Source: Spirogloea muscicola (taxonomy: Eukaryota > Streptophyta > Zygnematophyceae > Spirogloeales > Spirogloeaceae). Taken from it: a stretch of 64,000 bases of DNA. Under the pieces are notes generated by a model, which was not told where the DNA came from, searched no databases, and saw only the letters and a list, made by a program, of their open reading frames with translations. The stretch covers positions 171,943 through 235,942 of the forward strand of contig WELB01000144.1 of assembly GCA_009602725.1 (NCBI GenBank). Direction: 5' to 3'. The stretch's first letter is position 1. Every line of letters begins with the position of its first letter. The translations under genes were made by a program, and so were the position numbers. Positions 42,889-52,254 of this stretch are shown one piece after another.

Positions 42889-45114
42889 CTAGCATTTTCC
42901 TCTCCTGCAATCTGAAAAGCATTGATTAAATGCATAAGAACCATACCCAAGGCCCCAGCAGCAGCTTTGGCACTCGTTCAGGTAGTCAGTGCAGCTACTG
43001 GTGATGGGTGGGAATGGCGGGTAAGGGCATGGAGTATAGTAATTAACGTCGTCACAGTAGGCAGGATAAGGGATTCTCATGTTGCCAAAGCAGCGGCCCT
43101 CGCAAGCTGCCTGGCAAGGATCACATTGCCCATGGGCATCTGGCTTCCGAGTAGGCGTGTCATAGTTGCAGATGGCATCGCACAAGGAGCTGTACAACTT
43201 TGAAGTCCATCCACAGACTGGTGTATCAGGTGTGCAACCACAGTACCTCCCAATCACTTGTCTGCAGGGTACCTGTCATGCAAGATGTGGACGAGTGCTT
43301 CAGGCACGTTCTTGCAGCATGAGCTGCCGTCAGCCTGGAGCATGCCAAAAAGCTCGGGCAAGGTTTGGACTATAAGAATCACTTTTGAACATGGACACAC
43401 ATCTGAGGATGGCTTGATACGTTGCTAGCATATCGGTCAAGCATTACCTGGAGAATCATGCCGACAACTGAAGGGACTCTGACATTACTGGCCATGATAT
43501 TTGCAGGAGAGGCTACTGGGCCGCAAAGTTGCACAAGGACTTGAGCAATTGAATTGAGTGACTCTCCCTCACGCATGACATGCTCAATGAACACTTCGTG
43601 GACTGGCGCGACTTCAGAAGCTGCATATGTGCTTTGAGTCAGTGTAGGCCTGTGGCAATCCATATATATGCAATATGCAATTGTCTGAGGCATCTCATAC
43701 TTCTCTTTCTTCAATATCGGCATATGTACTTAAAGTAGCAAATAAGAAAAATTTGGAGGAAGCAGCGGAAAGATGTGTTTCAGTGTGGCATGAACACCAA
43801 GAATGTGTAGCATAAGTACCCACCTGCAGAGCTGTCCGGTTCTTGCACCTTCACCTGTGCAGGGACACACTTGGGCGCCTTTGTATTGCTGGCGTCTAGT
43901 ACATGCTTCTGGGGGCAGTTGCAGGTATATGCCTTGTGAGACACCAAGGCTATGCACGTGCCTGCACCGCAGGGGTTGACTGCACCCGTGCAAGAGCCTC
44001 CTTTGGGCAGGTAAATGGGCATAAGGGCTGGCATTGAGAGCATGCCGCATGACCCATCTCTGGCAGACATGGCCAGCTTTGCATAGCCGCCCTCACCCCA
44101 TAGCGGGCCCCACGAGTTCTTGATCAACCAATAGGGCTCCGGGATATCAGTCGCATAGCCCACCACCAGCACGGCATGGTCCACTTCACGATTGCCAGGT
44201 TTGCAGGATAAGAGACCTCCCGAGTAGGAGGTCAGCAAGCCACTGGACGAGCTCACATAAGCAATCACTGGCTGCAAAATGTCCCACAGAAAGCGTCAGT
44301 CATCGGCCTGACTCGAGCAAGACAAGGCACAGGGATTTGTAATACTGCTGTTGACCACGAGGGTGCTGTTGTGCACAAGCCAGCAAGCAGCCCGAGCAAA
44401 GGCTGTCAACTTAGCCGAAGTGTATATGTGTAGCTGCCAAACAGCACCACACGATTATTCACGTGTGGATTGGAGCTGAATAGCAGGCGTTTCAGCTTTC
44501 AGGATGACTGGAAAGGGAGGAGGGATGTTGGAGCAGACGGGTACCTGTACTGACACAGCTTGCATCAAGGCGAGAGCATTTCCAGCAGGGGTGAGCTCCC
44601 AGGCCACAAGATGGGAGGTCAAGTTGCCATTGGTCGCAATCTCCAAGGCCAGCTCTGGCCAACCTCCAGAGCAGCAGTCTGCTCCCTGACACAGCTGGAC
44701 GTCCTGGGGTGACAGATCGTCCACTTCTTGCACCTCAGCCACTGCCCGAGCCGATGCAATGGCGTCCGCAGCGACGACGGCCCAGCAATTGGCGCAGCCA
44801 ACCTCCTGGCTCTTAACAGTGGTCAACACACAGGGGGTGGCCTGGCGCCAGTCCCAAGCAGGTGGCGCCTGGATGCTGGCGTAACGGAAGCCGTCAGAGG
44901 TCTCTGGGGCAGCTGCTTCGGCGGAGGACATCCGCATTTGGCCAAGGCGCCTCAGATTGGAGGAGGCGAAGTTGACAGGAGCGGCCTTCGATCGGCGGAC
45001 ATGGGCGTCCGTGACGAGCTGCAGCACTGACGGCTCTGCCAAGGAAACAGCAGCGACGTATGCGGCGGTGCCAGCCAGGAGGAGCGCAGCTGCCGCCATC
45101 GATATCATGGTCAT
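42889..45114 (-). CDS. Papain-like cysteine protease with EGF-like, LysM-like and Cys-rich parts
   Basis: C1A-type peptidase, predicted to be secreted or vacuolar. Exons (minus): 45114-44545, 44271-43824, 43620-43448, then a Cys-rich 3' part at 43334-42889. The first three joins are GT-AG and keep frame. Residues 1-26 look like a signal peptide. The short pro-region (27-83) shows no inhibitor-I29 pattern. The mature part starts near APPAWDWR (83). Gln103 and Cys110 (KSQEVGCANCWA), His222 (DHAVLVVGY) and Asn242 (IKNSWG) are the expected catalytic residues. An EGF-like unit with six Cys (284-325) follows, then a LysM-like stretch (about 348-397, REGESLNSIAQ ... N). The Cys-rich end resembles a Kazal start (PVCGWTSKLYSSLCDAIC). 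Between the 43334-43273 piece and the Cys-rich frame, 11 bases separate the two frames, so the last join is uncertain. Confidence 0.82.
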
Positions 45115-45379
45115 GGCGGCGAGGCGGCCTACAAGCCGGCAGTGGGACTCTGATGCTACGCTCGAGTCCTTCGGAAGATGGGGTGATAGGGGCCAGCTCC
45201 AGGAGGGAAGGGCAGAGAGAGAAATAGCACGCCCACTGGTCGTTCAAGAGCAGCACACGAAGCAAGCGGCTCGCGCAGCGGGAGGCTCATCCTCGTCATC
45301 TCCGCAGGCAGTGCCAGCGGGAAGTTGTGAAATCGGCACGGTGGAGACTGACGCTAGGCTGCCTTGTGCTTGTCCACCA
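45115..45379. other. Upstream region of the protease gene
   Basis: The likely promoter and 5' untranslated region on the minus strand. No clear TATA box was found. Confidence 0.35.
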
Positions 45380-45649
45380 TATCCTATTCCGGGCCTTTCA
45401 GACACTGTTCATTCCTTTGGGCTCGCCTTTGCCTCACATTGAAGGGCTGTTTCTCTTTCCTTTCCACTTGGCTGGCATCTCACAGCCATCACCCCCTTGG
45501 AAAGAGCTGCTTCTCCTCGGACAGCCCTCTTTGGAAGAGCGTCATAATGGGTGGCGGCGGCGGGCTTCCTGGGCGAACGTGCCTCGCCCGGGCTGGCGGC
45601 CGAAGAAGCTGCCACGGCGGCCACGATGAGGGGCTGGCGGGCCCCCTAC

Positions 45650-45790
45650 CTCCGGATTCCCCGGTTTGCCCCCGCTGCAGCCGGAGCCGCCGCATCTCGC
45701 GGGCCCCTGTGCTATGCGGGGGAATGCGAGATCCGAAGATTTCTGCGGCGGCGGAGCTTCGGCGGAGGCGGGCGGGCAAGAGGCGGGGTG
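45650..45790 (+). repeat. GC-rich repeat, copy 1
   Basis: It shares TTGCCCCCGC(T/G)GCAGCCGGAGCC and GCGGGCGGGCAAGAGG with 47535-47675, in the same orientation. Confidence 0.65.
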
Positions 45791-46861
45791 CCCGGAGTGG
45801 GACGGCCCTGCCGCCTCACAACAACACACCGGCCCTGCCGGTGTGTTGTAAATCGGTAGCTGGCCATGTGCTCTGCTGAGAACTTGGTCGATCTCGTATC
45901 GGGGCATCTCCTATTTTGGACATCGTCTGATTTGTTGACCTTTTGACCTAGCCTCCTTCATGGCTGCTGCCTCTCGGCGGAGTGCCCCTTTTCCAGCTTC
46001 GACTCCTTCAGACCGTGTCCATTCTCTGGTCGCTGGTTAGCTCGTAGTTTGGCCCCTTCGAACCTTGTCAATTTTTTCGGGCTGGCTTCTCAAAGCCGTT
46101 GCCCCCATTGGGAGAGCCACTTCTTCTCCCAGCCACCAGTCAATCTGGCCGCGCTTGCTTCGTTGTTCTGACATTTGGCACCATTTTGTGGCCACGGAAA
46201 TTGTCCATTCTTTTCTGGGCTGGCTTTCCTAGCCTCTTTTCTAAGGGCGAGCAATTTCTTCTTTCAAGCTCCTTCCAAGCTCGTTTGCTATGGGCCAGCA
46301 ATTTCTTTCCAAGAAGCAAGAAGAGAGGAGAAGTGGCTCTCCTAGAAGAAGTGCGCGCCCAAAGAGAAGGCGTGCGGTGCGCATGAAATTGAAAGGGAGG
46401 CCAATTCAAGCCTTACAAATGACTTGTTAACTGGATAATGAGCTGGCTGAGGGGGACCCATAGAGAAGAGTGGGGCAAGTGGCTCCTAGAGGGGGGCAAG
46501 TGGCTCTCCCGGTGGGTGCAAGGGCTAGCCCGAAAAGAAGAAAGGAGGAGAAACTCTTCCAGTAGATTATTCTTTTTGGGCTGGCTTCTCACAGCCCTTG
46601 CCCCCATTGGGAGAGCCACTTTCTTCCAGTAGAGGGCGATGGCAGTGATTGGCCATTCCAAAAGAGAAGGTAGAAGCTCTGTCGATTTGGCCCCTTCGAA
46701 CCTTTGTCAATTCTTTTCGGGCTGGCTTCTCACAGCCCTTGCCCCCATTGGGAGAGACTACTGAGTGGTCCATCCTCCCCCCTTCTGCCATAGCCTCTTC
46801 AGGCCCCACAGTCGCTGCTTAGCTCGTAGTTTGGCCCCTTCGAACCTTGTCAATTCTTTTC

Positions 46862-46946
46862 GGGCTGGCTTCTCACAGCCCTTGCCCCCATTGGGAGAGC
46901 CACTTCTTCACAGCCCTTGCCCCCATTGGGAGAGCCACTTCTTCAG
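46862..46946 (+). repeat. Tandem duplication inside an E copy
   Basis: The block CACAGCCCTTGCCCCCATTG through CACTTCTT is present twice in a row, about 41 bp per unit. Confidence 0.9.
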
Positions 46947-46989
46947 TCGAAGGAAGCGAAGGCCGTGAGATGAGAGCTCTCCGCTCTCT

Positions 46990-47219
46990 CGTCACGCATT
47001 GCCCGCCGCTTCCATGGGGAGCCGGTGGACTCCCATGCAGCAGGGTCGCTAGCGCAGGTGTACCGCATGCGCTTGGCCGTCTCGCTGCAGAGGTCTATGG
47101 CCCGCGCGCTGCACCTGCGTGCAGGCAGAGCCCTCGCTGCTGCCTCTGGCTCTGGCCAGGGGACCCGCTTCCAGGAACCCAGTCTCTCTGACCTGAGGCT
47201 GCTTAGCAGGGGTTACTGA
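46990..47219 (+). repeat. ORF-tail cassette F, fullest plus-strand copy
   Basis: It reads AAGSLAQVYRMRLAVSLQRS, then MARALHLRAGRALAAASGS, then SLSDLRLLSRGY and TGA at 47217-47219. The same reading with changes is seen on the minus strand at 49967-49740 and elsewhere. No known domain is recognised. Confidence 0.75.
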
Positions 47220-47534
47220 GTGCTTCGTAGCTGCTTCGCTTCTTTTCTGTGCTTGTTGTTCTTCGTACTTCCCCAGGCCCCTTCTCGTCCTTTGTACATT
47301 CTTTTCTGGGCTGGCTTTTTCCAGCCCCTAAGCCTCAATGGGCGAGCCCTTCTCTCCGCACAAGGGGGCGATCAGCAGTGAGAGGCTCTTCTCAATTTGG
47401 AAAACTTGGAAAGAAAGTGCTCGCGCATAGAGAAGAGGGGCTGGCAAAGCCAGCCTAAAAAAGAATGGACAATGTTCATAGCGAAAAAAGGACTACACTC
47501 AATTTGGGCGAGCTCCTCTGGGATCCTTTTTTCT

Positions 47535-47675
47535 GGGATCCTCCGCGTTGCCCCCGCGGCAGCCGGAGCCTGCGCCGCATCTGTCGGTACCTGTGCAAGG
47601 GGGGCACTGAATGAACCGAGATGTGCCCAGCGGATTCGGGCTCCGGCAAACGCGGGCGGGCAAGAGGGCCCGGCC
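47535..47675 (+). repeat. GC-rich repeat, copy 2
   Basis: Partner of 45650-45790. Confidence 0.65.
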
Positions 47676-47869
47676 TAGCCGCGGCAAGAGCGCGGGCCGA
47701 GAGGAGAGCGAGAGAAGTGCGCGACCATAGAGAAGAGAGAAGGGCTCGCCTATTGAGGATAGGGGCTGGAAAAAGCCAGCCCAGAAAAGAATGAACAAAG
47801 GACGAGAAGGGGCCAGGGGAAGTACGAAGAACAACAAGCACAGAAAAGAAAGCAGCTTCGAAGCACTAT

Positions 47870-47925
47870 GTAACCCCTGCTAAGCAGCCTCAGGTCAGAG
47901 AAGAGCACTTCCCGAAACAGCCTTT
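47870..47925 (-). repeat. ORF-tail cassette F, short copy
   Basis: On the minus strand it holds CTGACCTGAGGCTGCTTAGC and GGGGTTAC, as in the end of the copy at 46990-47219. Confidence 0.65.
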
Positions 47926-48433
47926 CCAAATTGACAGCAGTGGGTGTGAGAGGTAGGGAAGTCGCTCTCCCAATGAGGGCAAGGCTGTGAGAGGCCAGCC
48001 CGAAGCAATCGACAACTTCTGGAAGGGCCGGAATGGCGCAAAATGCAGGATACTAGTCTCGAAGACGTCAGCAGAAGGGCGCCCAGTTTAGACGGGCGGC
48101 GCAGCGCCGACGCCGCAGACCGTCCCCGGCGCGCCCGCCGCACACGCCGGCCCGCCCTCCGCTTTCCCCGATGTGGGGGAGAAAGAAGTGCTCTCTCTCG
48201 AATGAAGTGAGCTCCACAGCCGCCAAAAGCACACAGCGGAGGAAGGAGAGGAAGCTTCTTCCACGGTTCTGCCATAGCCTCTTCAGGCCCCGTAGTCGCT
48301 GCTTAGCTCGTAGTTTGGCCCCTTCGAACCTTGTCGGGCTGGCTTCTCACAGCCCTTGCCCCCATTGGGAGAGCCACTTCTTCCACGGACAATCTAAGGA
48401 AGGCGATCTTGTCGAAGGGGGGCGATGGCTGTG

Positions 48434-48497
48434 GCAGAGCAGGTCTGCCAAGACCTGCCAAGACCTGCCAAGACCTGCCAAGACCTGCTCTGCCCCT
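48434..48497 (+). repeat. 10-bp tandem array within a perfect inverted repeat
   Basis: AGACCTGCCA is repeated about four times. It is enclosed by GCAGAGCAGGTCT on the left and AGACCTGCTCTGC on the right, which are exact reverse complements. Confidence 0.93.
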
Positions 48498-48626
48498 CAG
48501 CGGTCCTTGGCCCACGCCTTGCATCTGCGTGCTGGCCGTGCTCTCGCTGCAGCCTCTGGCTTTCGTCAGGGGGATAGTTCCGGCAGCTAGTCTGTCGGAT
48601 TTGAGGCTCCTCACTCGTATCTACTG
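48498..48626 (+). repeat. ORF-tail cassette F, plus strand
   Basis: It reads ALHLRAGRALAAASGFRQGD in one frame and SLSDLRLLTRIY with a stop in another, so this copy has a frame shift between the halves. Confidence 0.75.
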
Positions 48627-49309
48627 AGTGGTCCATCCTCCACCCGATCTGACAGCATTTTCAGGCCCCTCCGTCATTGTGGCCCATTCAGACCTTTGTC
48701 AAATCTTTTCGGGCTCGCTTTTCACAGCCCTTGGCCCCATTGGGAGAGCCACTTCTTCTGCCACCGCCCTATCCTGGAAGAAAGGGCTCGCCCGTTGAGG
48801 ATAGGGGCTGGAAAAGCCAGCCCTGGAAGCGTCTCTCTTCATGAAGTGAGCTCTTATTCTAAAGGGGCGGAGGGCTGTGGAATTCCTGCCCAACTTTGTT
48901 TATGACAATTTCAATTCTGGGGGCTGCCGAGGGCCCCTTCGGACCTTAACCAACTTTCACGTCTTTTGGGGCAGGCACAGCCATCTGAAGGAAGGGCTCG
49001 CCCATGGAGGATAGGGGCAGGAAAAGCCAGCCCAAAGCTCCTCCGGGAAGGAATCGATGCCTTCCGGAGGGTCGGCTGTGGACGATGAATAGCACTTTCG
49101 AAGCGACACAGAAGGCAATGGCCAGCCCACGCGGAGGAGCTCGAAGAAGAGAGTGAGCTGGCTCCTGTACTTTGTACAATCTTTGGGGCTAGCCTCCCAC
49201 AGTCGCTGCTTAGCTCGTAGTTTGGCCCCTTCGAACCTTGTCAATTCTTTTCGGGCTGGCTTCTCACAGCCTTTGCCCCATTGAGAAGAAGTGGCTCTCC
49301 CTAAACCCA

Positions 49310-49440
49310 AACTACGAGCTAAGCAGCGACTGTGGGGCCTGAAGAGACTATGGCAGAAGGGGGAGGATGGACCACTCAGTAATTACGAGTAAGGAGCCTC
49401 ACATCCGACAGACTAGCTGCCGGAAAACTATCCCCATCCA
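49310..49440 (-). repeat. Cassette F/E spacer, minus strand, facing a plus-strand copy
   Basis: AAACTACGAGCTAAGCAGCG here is the reverse complement of the block at about 49203-49222. The two halves form an inverted pair around 49260. The minus strand continues into GGACCACTCAGTAATTACGA, the stop region of the cassette. Confidence 0.75.
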
Positions 49441-49725
49441 TTGGGAGAGCCACTTCTTCTTCTCACAGGCCGTTGTCTAACATAAGATGAGCTGGTTCCC
49501 TTGCAGTGGGGGCGGCGAATGAGAGAAGAATGTGGTTCTCCCCAAGGGGGCAAGGGCTGTGAACAGCCAGCCCAAGGGAGATACTGTTCCAGCAGAGAAA
49601 AGGCTCGCCCATAGAAAAAGAGGGGCTAGCAAAGCCAGCCCAGAAAAGAATGGACAATGTCCGCAGGCCTCAAGGGCCACAAGACTGCCCCCAGAAAAGA
49701 CAACTACACACCAAGACTCGGGATG

Positions 49726-49967
49726 ATGCAGATGGATGCTCAGTAGCCACGAGTGAGCAACAGCAAATCAGAATAACTCGAAGCATGGAAAGCGGCACTC
49801 TGCCGAGACCCTGAGGCAGCAGCCATGAGGCAGCCAGCGCACGTGTGGAATGCATGAGCCAAAGAGCGCTGGAGCGAGACCGCCAGCCTCATTCGAAATA
49901 CCTGAGCAAGGGAGCCGGCAGCATTGGTGCCGAGGGCGATGGCTGTGATTGGCCAGCCCAAAAACAA
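49726..49967 (-). repeat. ORF-tail cassette F, minus strand
   Basis: It reads AAGSLAQVFRMRLAVSLQRS, then AAASGSRQSAAFHASSYSDL, then LLTRGY and a stop. It is closest to the copy at 46990-47219. Confidence 0.8.
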
Positions 49968-49999
49968 GCGAGAAGCTTCGGTGGAAAGCTAGTTCACAA

Positions 50000-50200
50000 G
50001 AAGCCGGCGCACGATGGGGAGGCCCCGCAGCGCCCGGGGCGCTCGCGCCCGGCCGCCCGGCCGCCGGCGGCGCTNGGCGCATCCCCCCGCGGCAGGCCGG
50101 GCGCCTCAGGTCTCTACCGCGATCGCCATCGCCAGCGGGCCCGCCCGCCTCGCGCGTCCCCAGGCGCGCCGCGCCCCACCCCGCCACGACATGAAGTGAG
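50000..50200. other. Very GC-rich block with an N at 50075
   Basis: Dense GGCGC/GCCGG content. The ambiguous base suggests a sequencing or assembly problem. Open frames on both strands are due to composition. Confidence 0.6.
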
Positions 50201-51189
50201 CTCTTCCAAGGAAACAGCTCCCTCCATTTTACGTGGCTGGGATGCAAAGGAATGTGTATAGGGGCGAGGGCTATGAAAAGCCAGCCCAAAACTGATGGGA
50301 AGGTCGAAAGGCCACGACGCGCAAGCTCGCGCCCCCTTCCGGCGCGCGCGGCGTGCCGCACGCCGGCCAGGCCCCGCGCATTTCCCCCATTCACACAGCC
50401 GCCGCTTCCTGCCCACGCCGTCACCGGCCCACGACGGGCGGTGACGGCGGTGACGGCGGAGGGGTGCTGGATGGCCCCCGGTGACGGCGCCAGCGGGCCG
50501 TCGCGCTGCCGCTGTCTGGAGACACCGCTATAGCTGCCCGCCCCTGCCCGGCCCTGGCCACTTCCACTCCCCTCTGGGGCTTTCTCCTGCGCCGCAGGCG
50601 GACCGGGCCACTGCTACCTTCCCGACCCAGGATCCGCAAATTGCCGCTGCAACATGGCTGTACTGCAAGCGGTAGCTGGCAGTGTGCCAATCATGACGAG
50701 AGTTGCAGGACAGTATAGGATTGGTGACCACTCCACATTCACCGCCTGGCTGCCAGTTTGGGTATAAGGCGGGGCAACTTTCTTTTTGACTGCTCCTTCT
50801 CCCACATGCGGCTGTTGACCAGGGCTGACTGAGCAGCCATCACACCTAAGGCACTTATTTTGCATGAGTGGTTTGCGCTTTCCGGCCTTGTGGCCCTTGT
50901 CCACTACTTTGTGCTGGCCTCACAGCCATCGGCCCCCAGCAATCACAAATAGGGAGAAGGGGCAGCTTGTGCAAAGGGAGCGATGGGTGTGGAAGGCCAG
51001 CCCACAAAGCATGAACGAAGGAGTCAGATAAGTGCACACCACTCAGAACCGCGAGTGACCACTGAGGAAGGAGTAGCTCTCCCAATGGGGGCAAGGGCTG
51101 TGAAAAGCCAGCCCCAAAAGAGTTGACAGGTTCGAAGGGGCCAAATGACGGAGGGGCCTAAAGCGCGAAGCAGCTACGAAGGGGCCTGA

Positions 51190-51425
51190 AGATGCTATGT
51201 CAGAACGGGGGAGGATGGACCACTCAGTACTTACGAGTGAGGAGCCTCAGATCCGACAGACTAGCTGCCGGAAAACTAGCCCCCTAACGAAAGCGGGGGG
51301 GCCGCAGCGAGAGCACACGGCCAGCACGCAGATGCAAGGCGTGGCCATGGACCGCCGAAGGGAGACGGACAATTGCATACGATATACCTGCTCACGAGCC
51401 AGCGGCGTTGAAGTCAGCCGGCTCA
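51190..51425 (-). repeat. ORF-tail cassette F with spacer, minus strand
   Basis: It reads QVYRMQLSVSLRRSMA, then shifts frame; the downstream block ASLSDLRLLTRKY with stop follows. The spacer to the next E core contains CATCCTCCCCCGTTCTGACA. Confidence 0.75.
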
Positions 51426-51619
51426 CCACGCCGGCGGAACACGGCACGCCGCGCAAGCCTGGCCAGCAGGTCGAGCCACTGGGACCCGAGAGCCCCGTGC
51501 ACTGAGGAAGCCGGAGAGAAGTCACCACGCCGACACCCAGAGGCGGCCGGCAGCCAAGGCGCGGCCTGCGCGCGAATGCGCGGCGGACGCCTGTGACGCC
51601 GGAGCGAGAGGAAAATGCC

Positions 51620-51667
51620 GTGTATTGAGCAATGGAGGGCCTGAGTGGCCGAGTACGAAGGCAAGCA
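51620..51667 (+). repeat. 48-bp repeat upstream of the first kinase gene
   Basis: It contains GGGCCTGAGTGGCCGAGTAC. Its inverted copy is at 52085-52133 and a related direct copy is at 57683-57720. Confidence 0.85.
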
Positions 51668-51810
51668 GACTGACAGAGATTGACAGACAGAGATGGATGG
51701 AGAGGGGAGGCTAGGCAGGGCCCGAAAGAGATGACAATGTCATGCCGTGCTGTGGATAAAAGCGGATGCTGATATTGAAAATCGGCTGAAAAAAGGAGCT
51801 GTGGAAGGAG

Positions 51811-51850
51811 GGTTGACTTTCACGTGACCGGACCGCGCGGCGAGCCCTTG
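51811..51850 (+). promoter_or_regulatory. Conserved upstream block with a G-box
   Basis: CACGTG at 51821-51826 lies in TGACTTTCACGTGACCGGAC, which is conserved before the second gene at about 58503 (TGACTTCCGCTTGACCGGAC), where the G-box is lost. Conservation in both copies suggests a promoter element. Confidence 0.5.
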
Positions 51851-52084
51851 GGGGCGGGGCGGGTCGTCGCACCGCCAGCCGCCACGCGCTGGCGCCTGGC
51901 TTGCCCTGCTTCTTCTTCCCCTGCATGGGCTCCGCCGGCTCGCCTCCCCCCTCCGGCTCCTCGCTTCAGCTGGTGCCTCAAGGGCTTGTCACCTGCCGTC
52001 CGGTGTTCGAACATCAGTTGGCGACCTCTATTCGTGGTTACTGAGCGGCTCAGCTCAGCAGCTAAGGAGCTGTACATCTGTTAC

Positions 52085-52133
52085 GTGCTTGCCTTGGTAC
52101 TCGGCCACTCAGGCCCTTCATCACTCAATACGC
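52085..52133 (-). repeat. Inverted copy of the 48-bp repeat, in the 5' leader of kinase 1
   Basis: Reverse complement of 51620-51667 with few changes. It lies about 120 bp before the start codon of the first kinase gene. Confidence 0.85.
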
Positions 52134-52254
52134 ACCCAATTCCGCGCCCCGTCGCCCGGGCCGCCGGGCCGGCGAGCCCCTCGCTGCCATCGGAAGCCGC
52201 GCGGGCGCCTCGCCTTCCCTTCCGGCATCGGCGCCATCGCCCGCCAGCGCGCCA

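Larger units (their letters stand above)
45380..51616. repeat. Island of short repeat E/F copies, both orientations
   Basis: About 20 core copies are seen. The common plus-strand form is CCTTGTCAATTCTTTTCGGG, then GGGCTGGCTTCTCACAGCCC, then TTGCCCCCATTGGGAGAGCC and CACTTCTTC. Plus-strand cores lie near 45470, 46080, 46570, 46720, 46863, 47310, 48340, 48712, 49253 and 50910. Minus-strand cores lie near 47445, 47765, 47985, 48810, 49020, 49555, 49615, 50265, 51000 and 51085. A second head variant ends in CCTCAATGGGCGAGCCC. GC-rich blocks lie between them. Long open frames here run through repeats and are not taken as genes. Confidence 0.85.

Noticed and set aside
45489-46000. Candidate GC-rich gene between the protease and the island
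   Set aside because: Open frames exist on all strands at once. Part of the block is repeated at 47535-47675 and no domain is seen.
48434-48497. CRISPR-like array
   Set aside because: The unit is only 10 bp with no unique spacers and the genome is eukaryotic. It is a simple tandem array.
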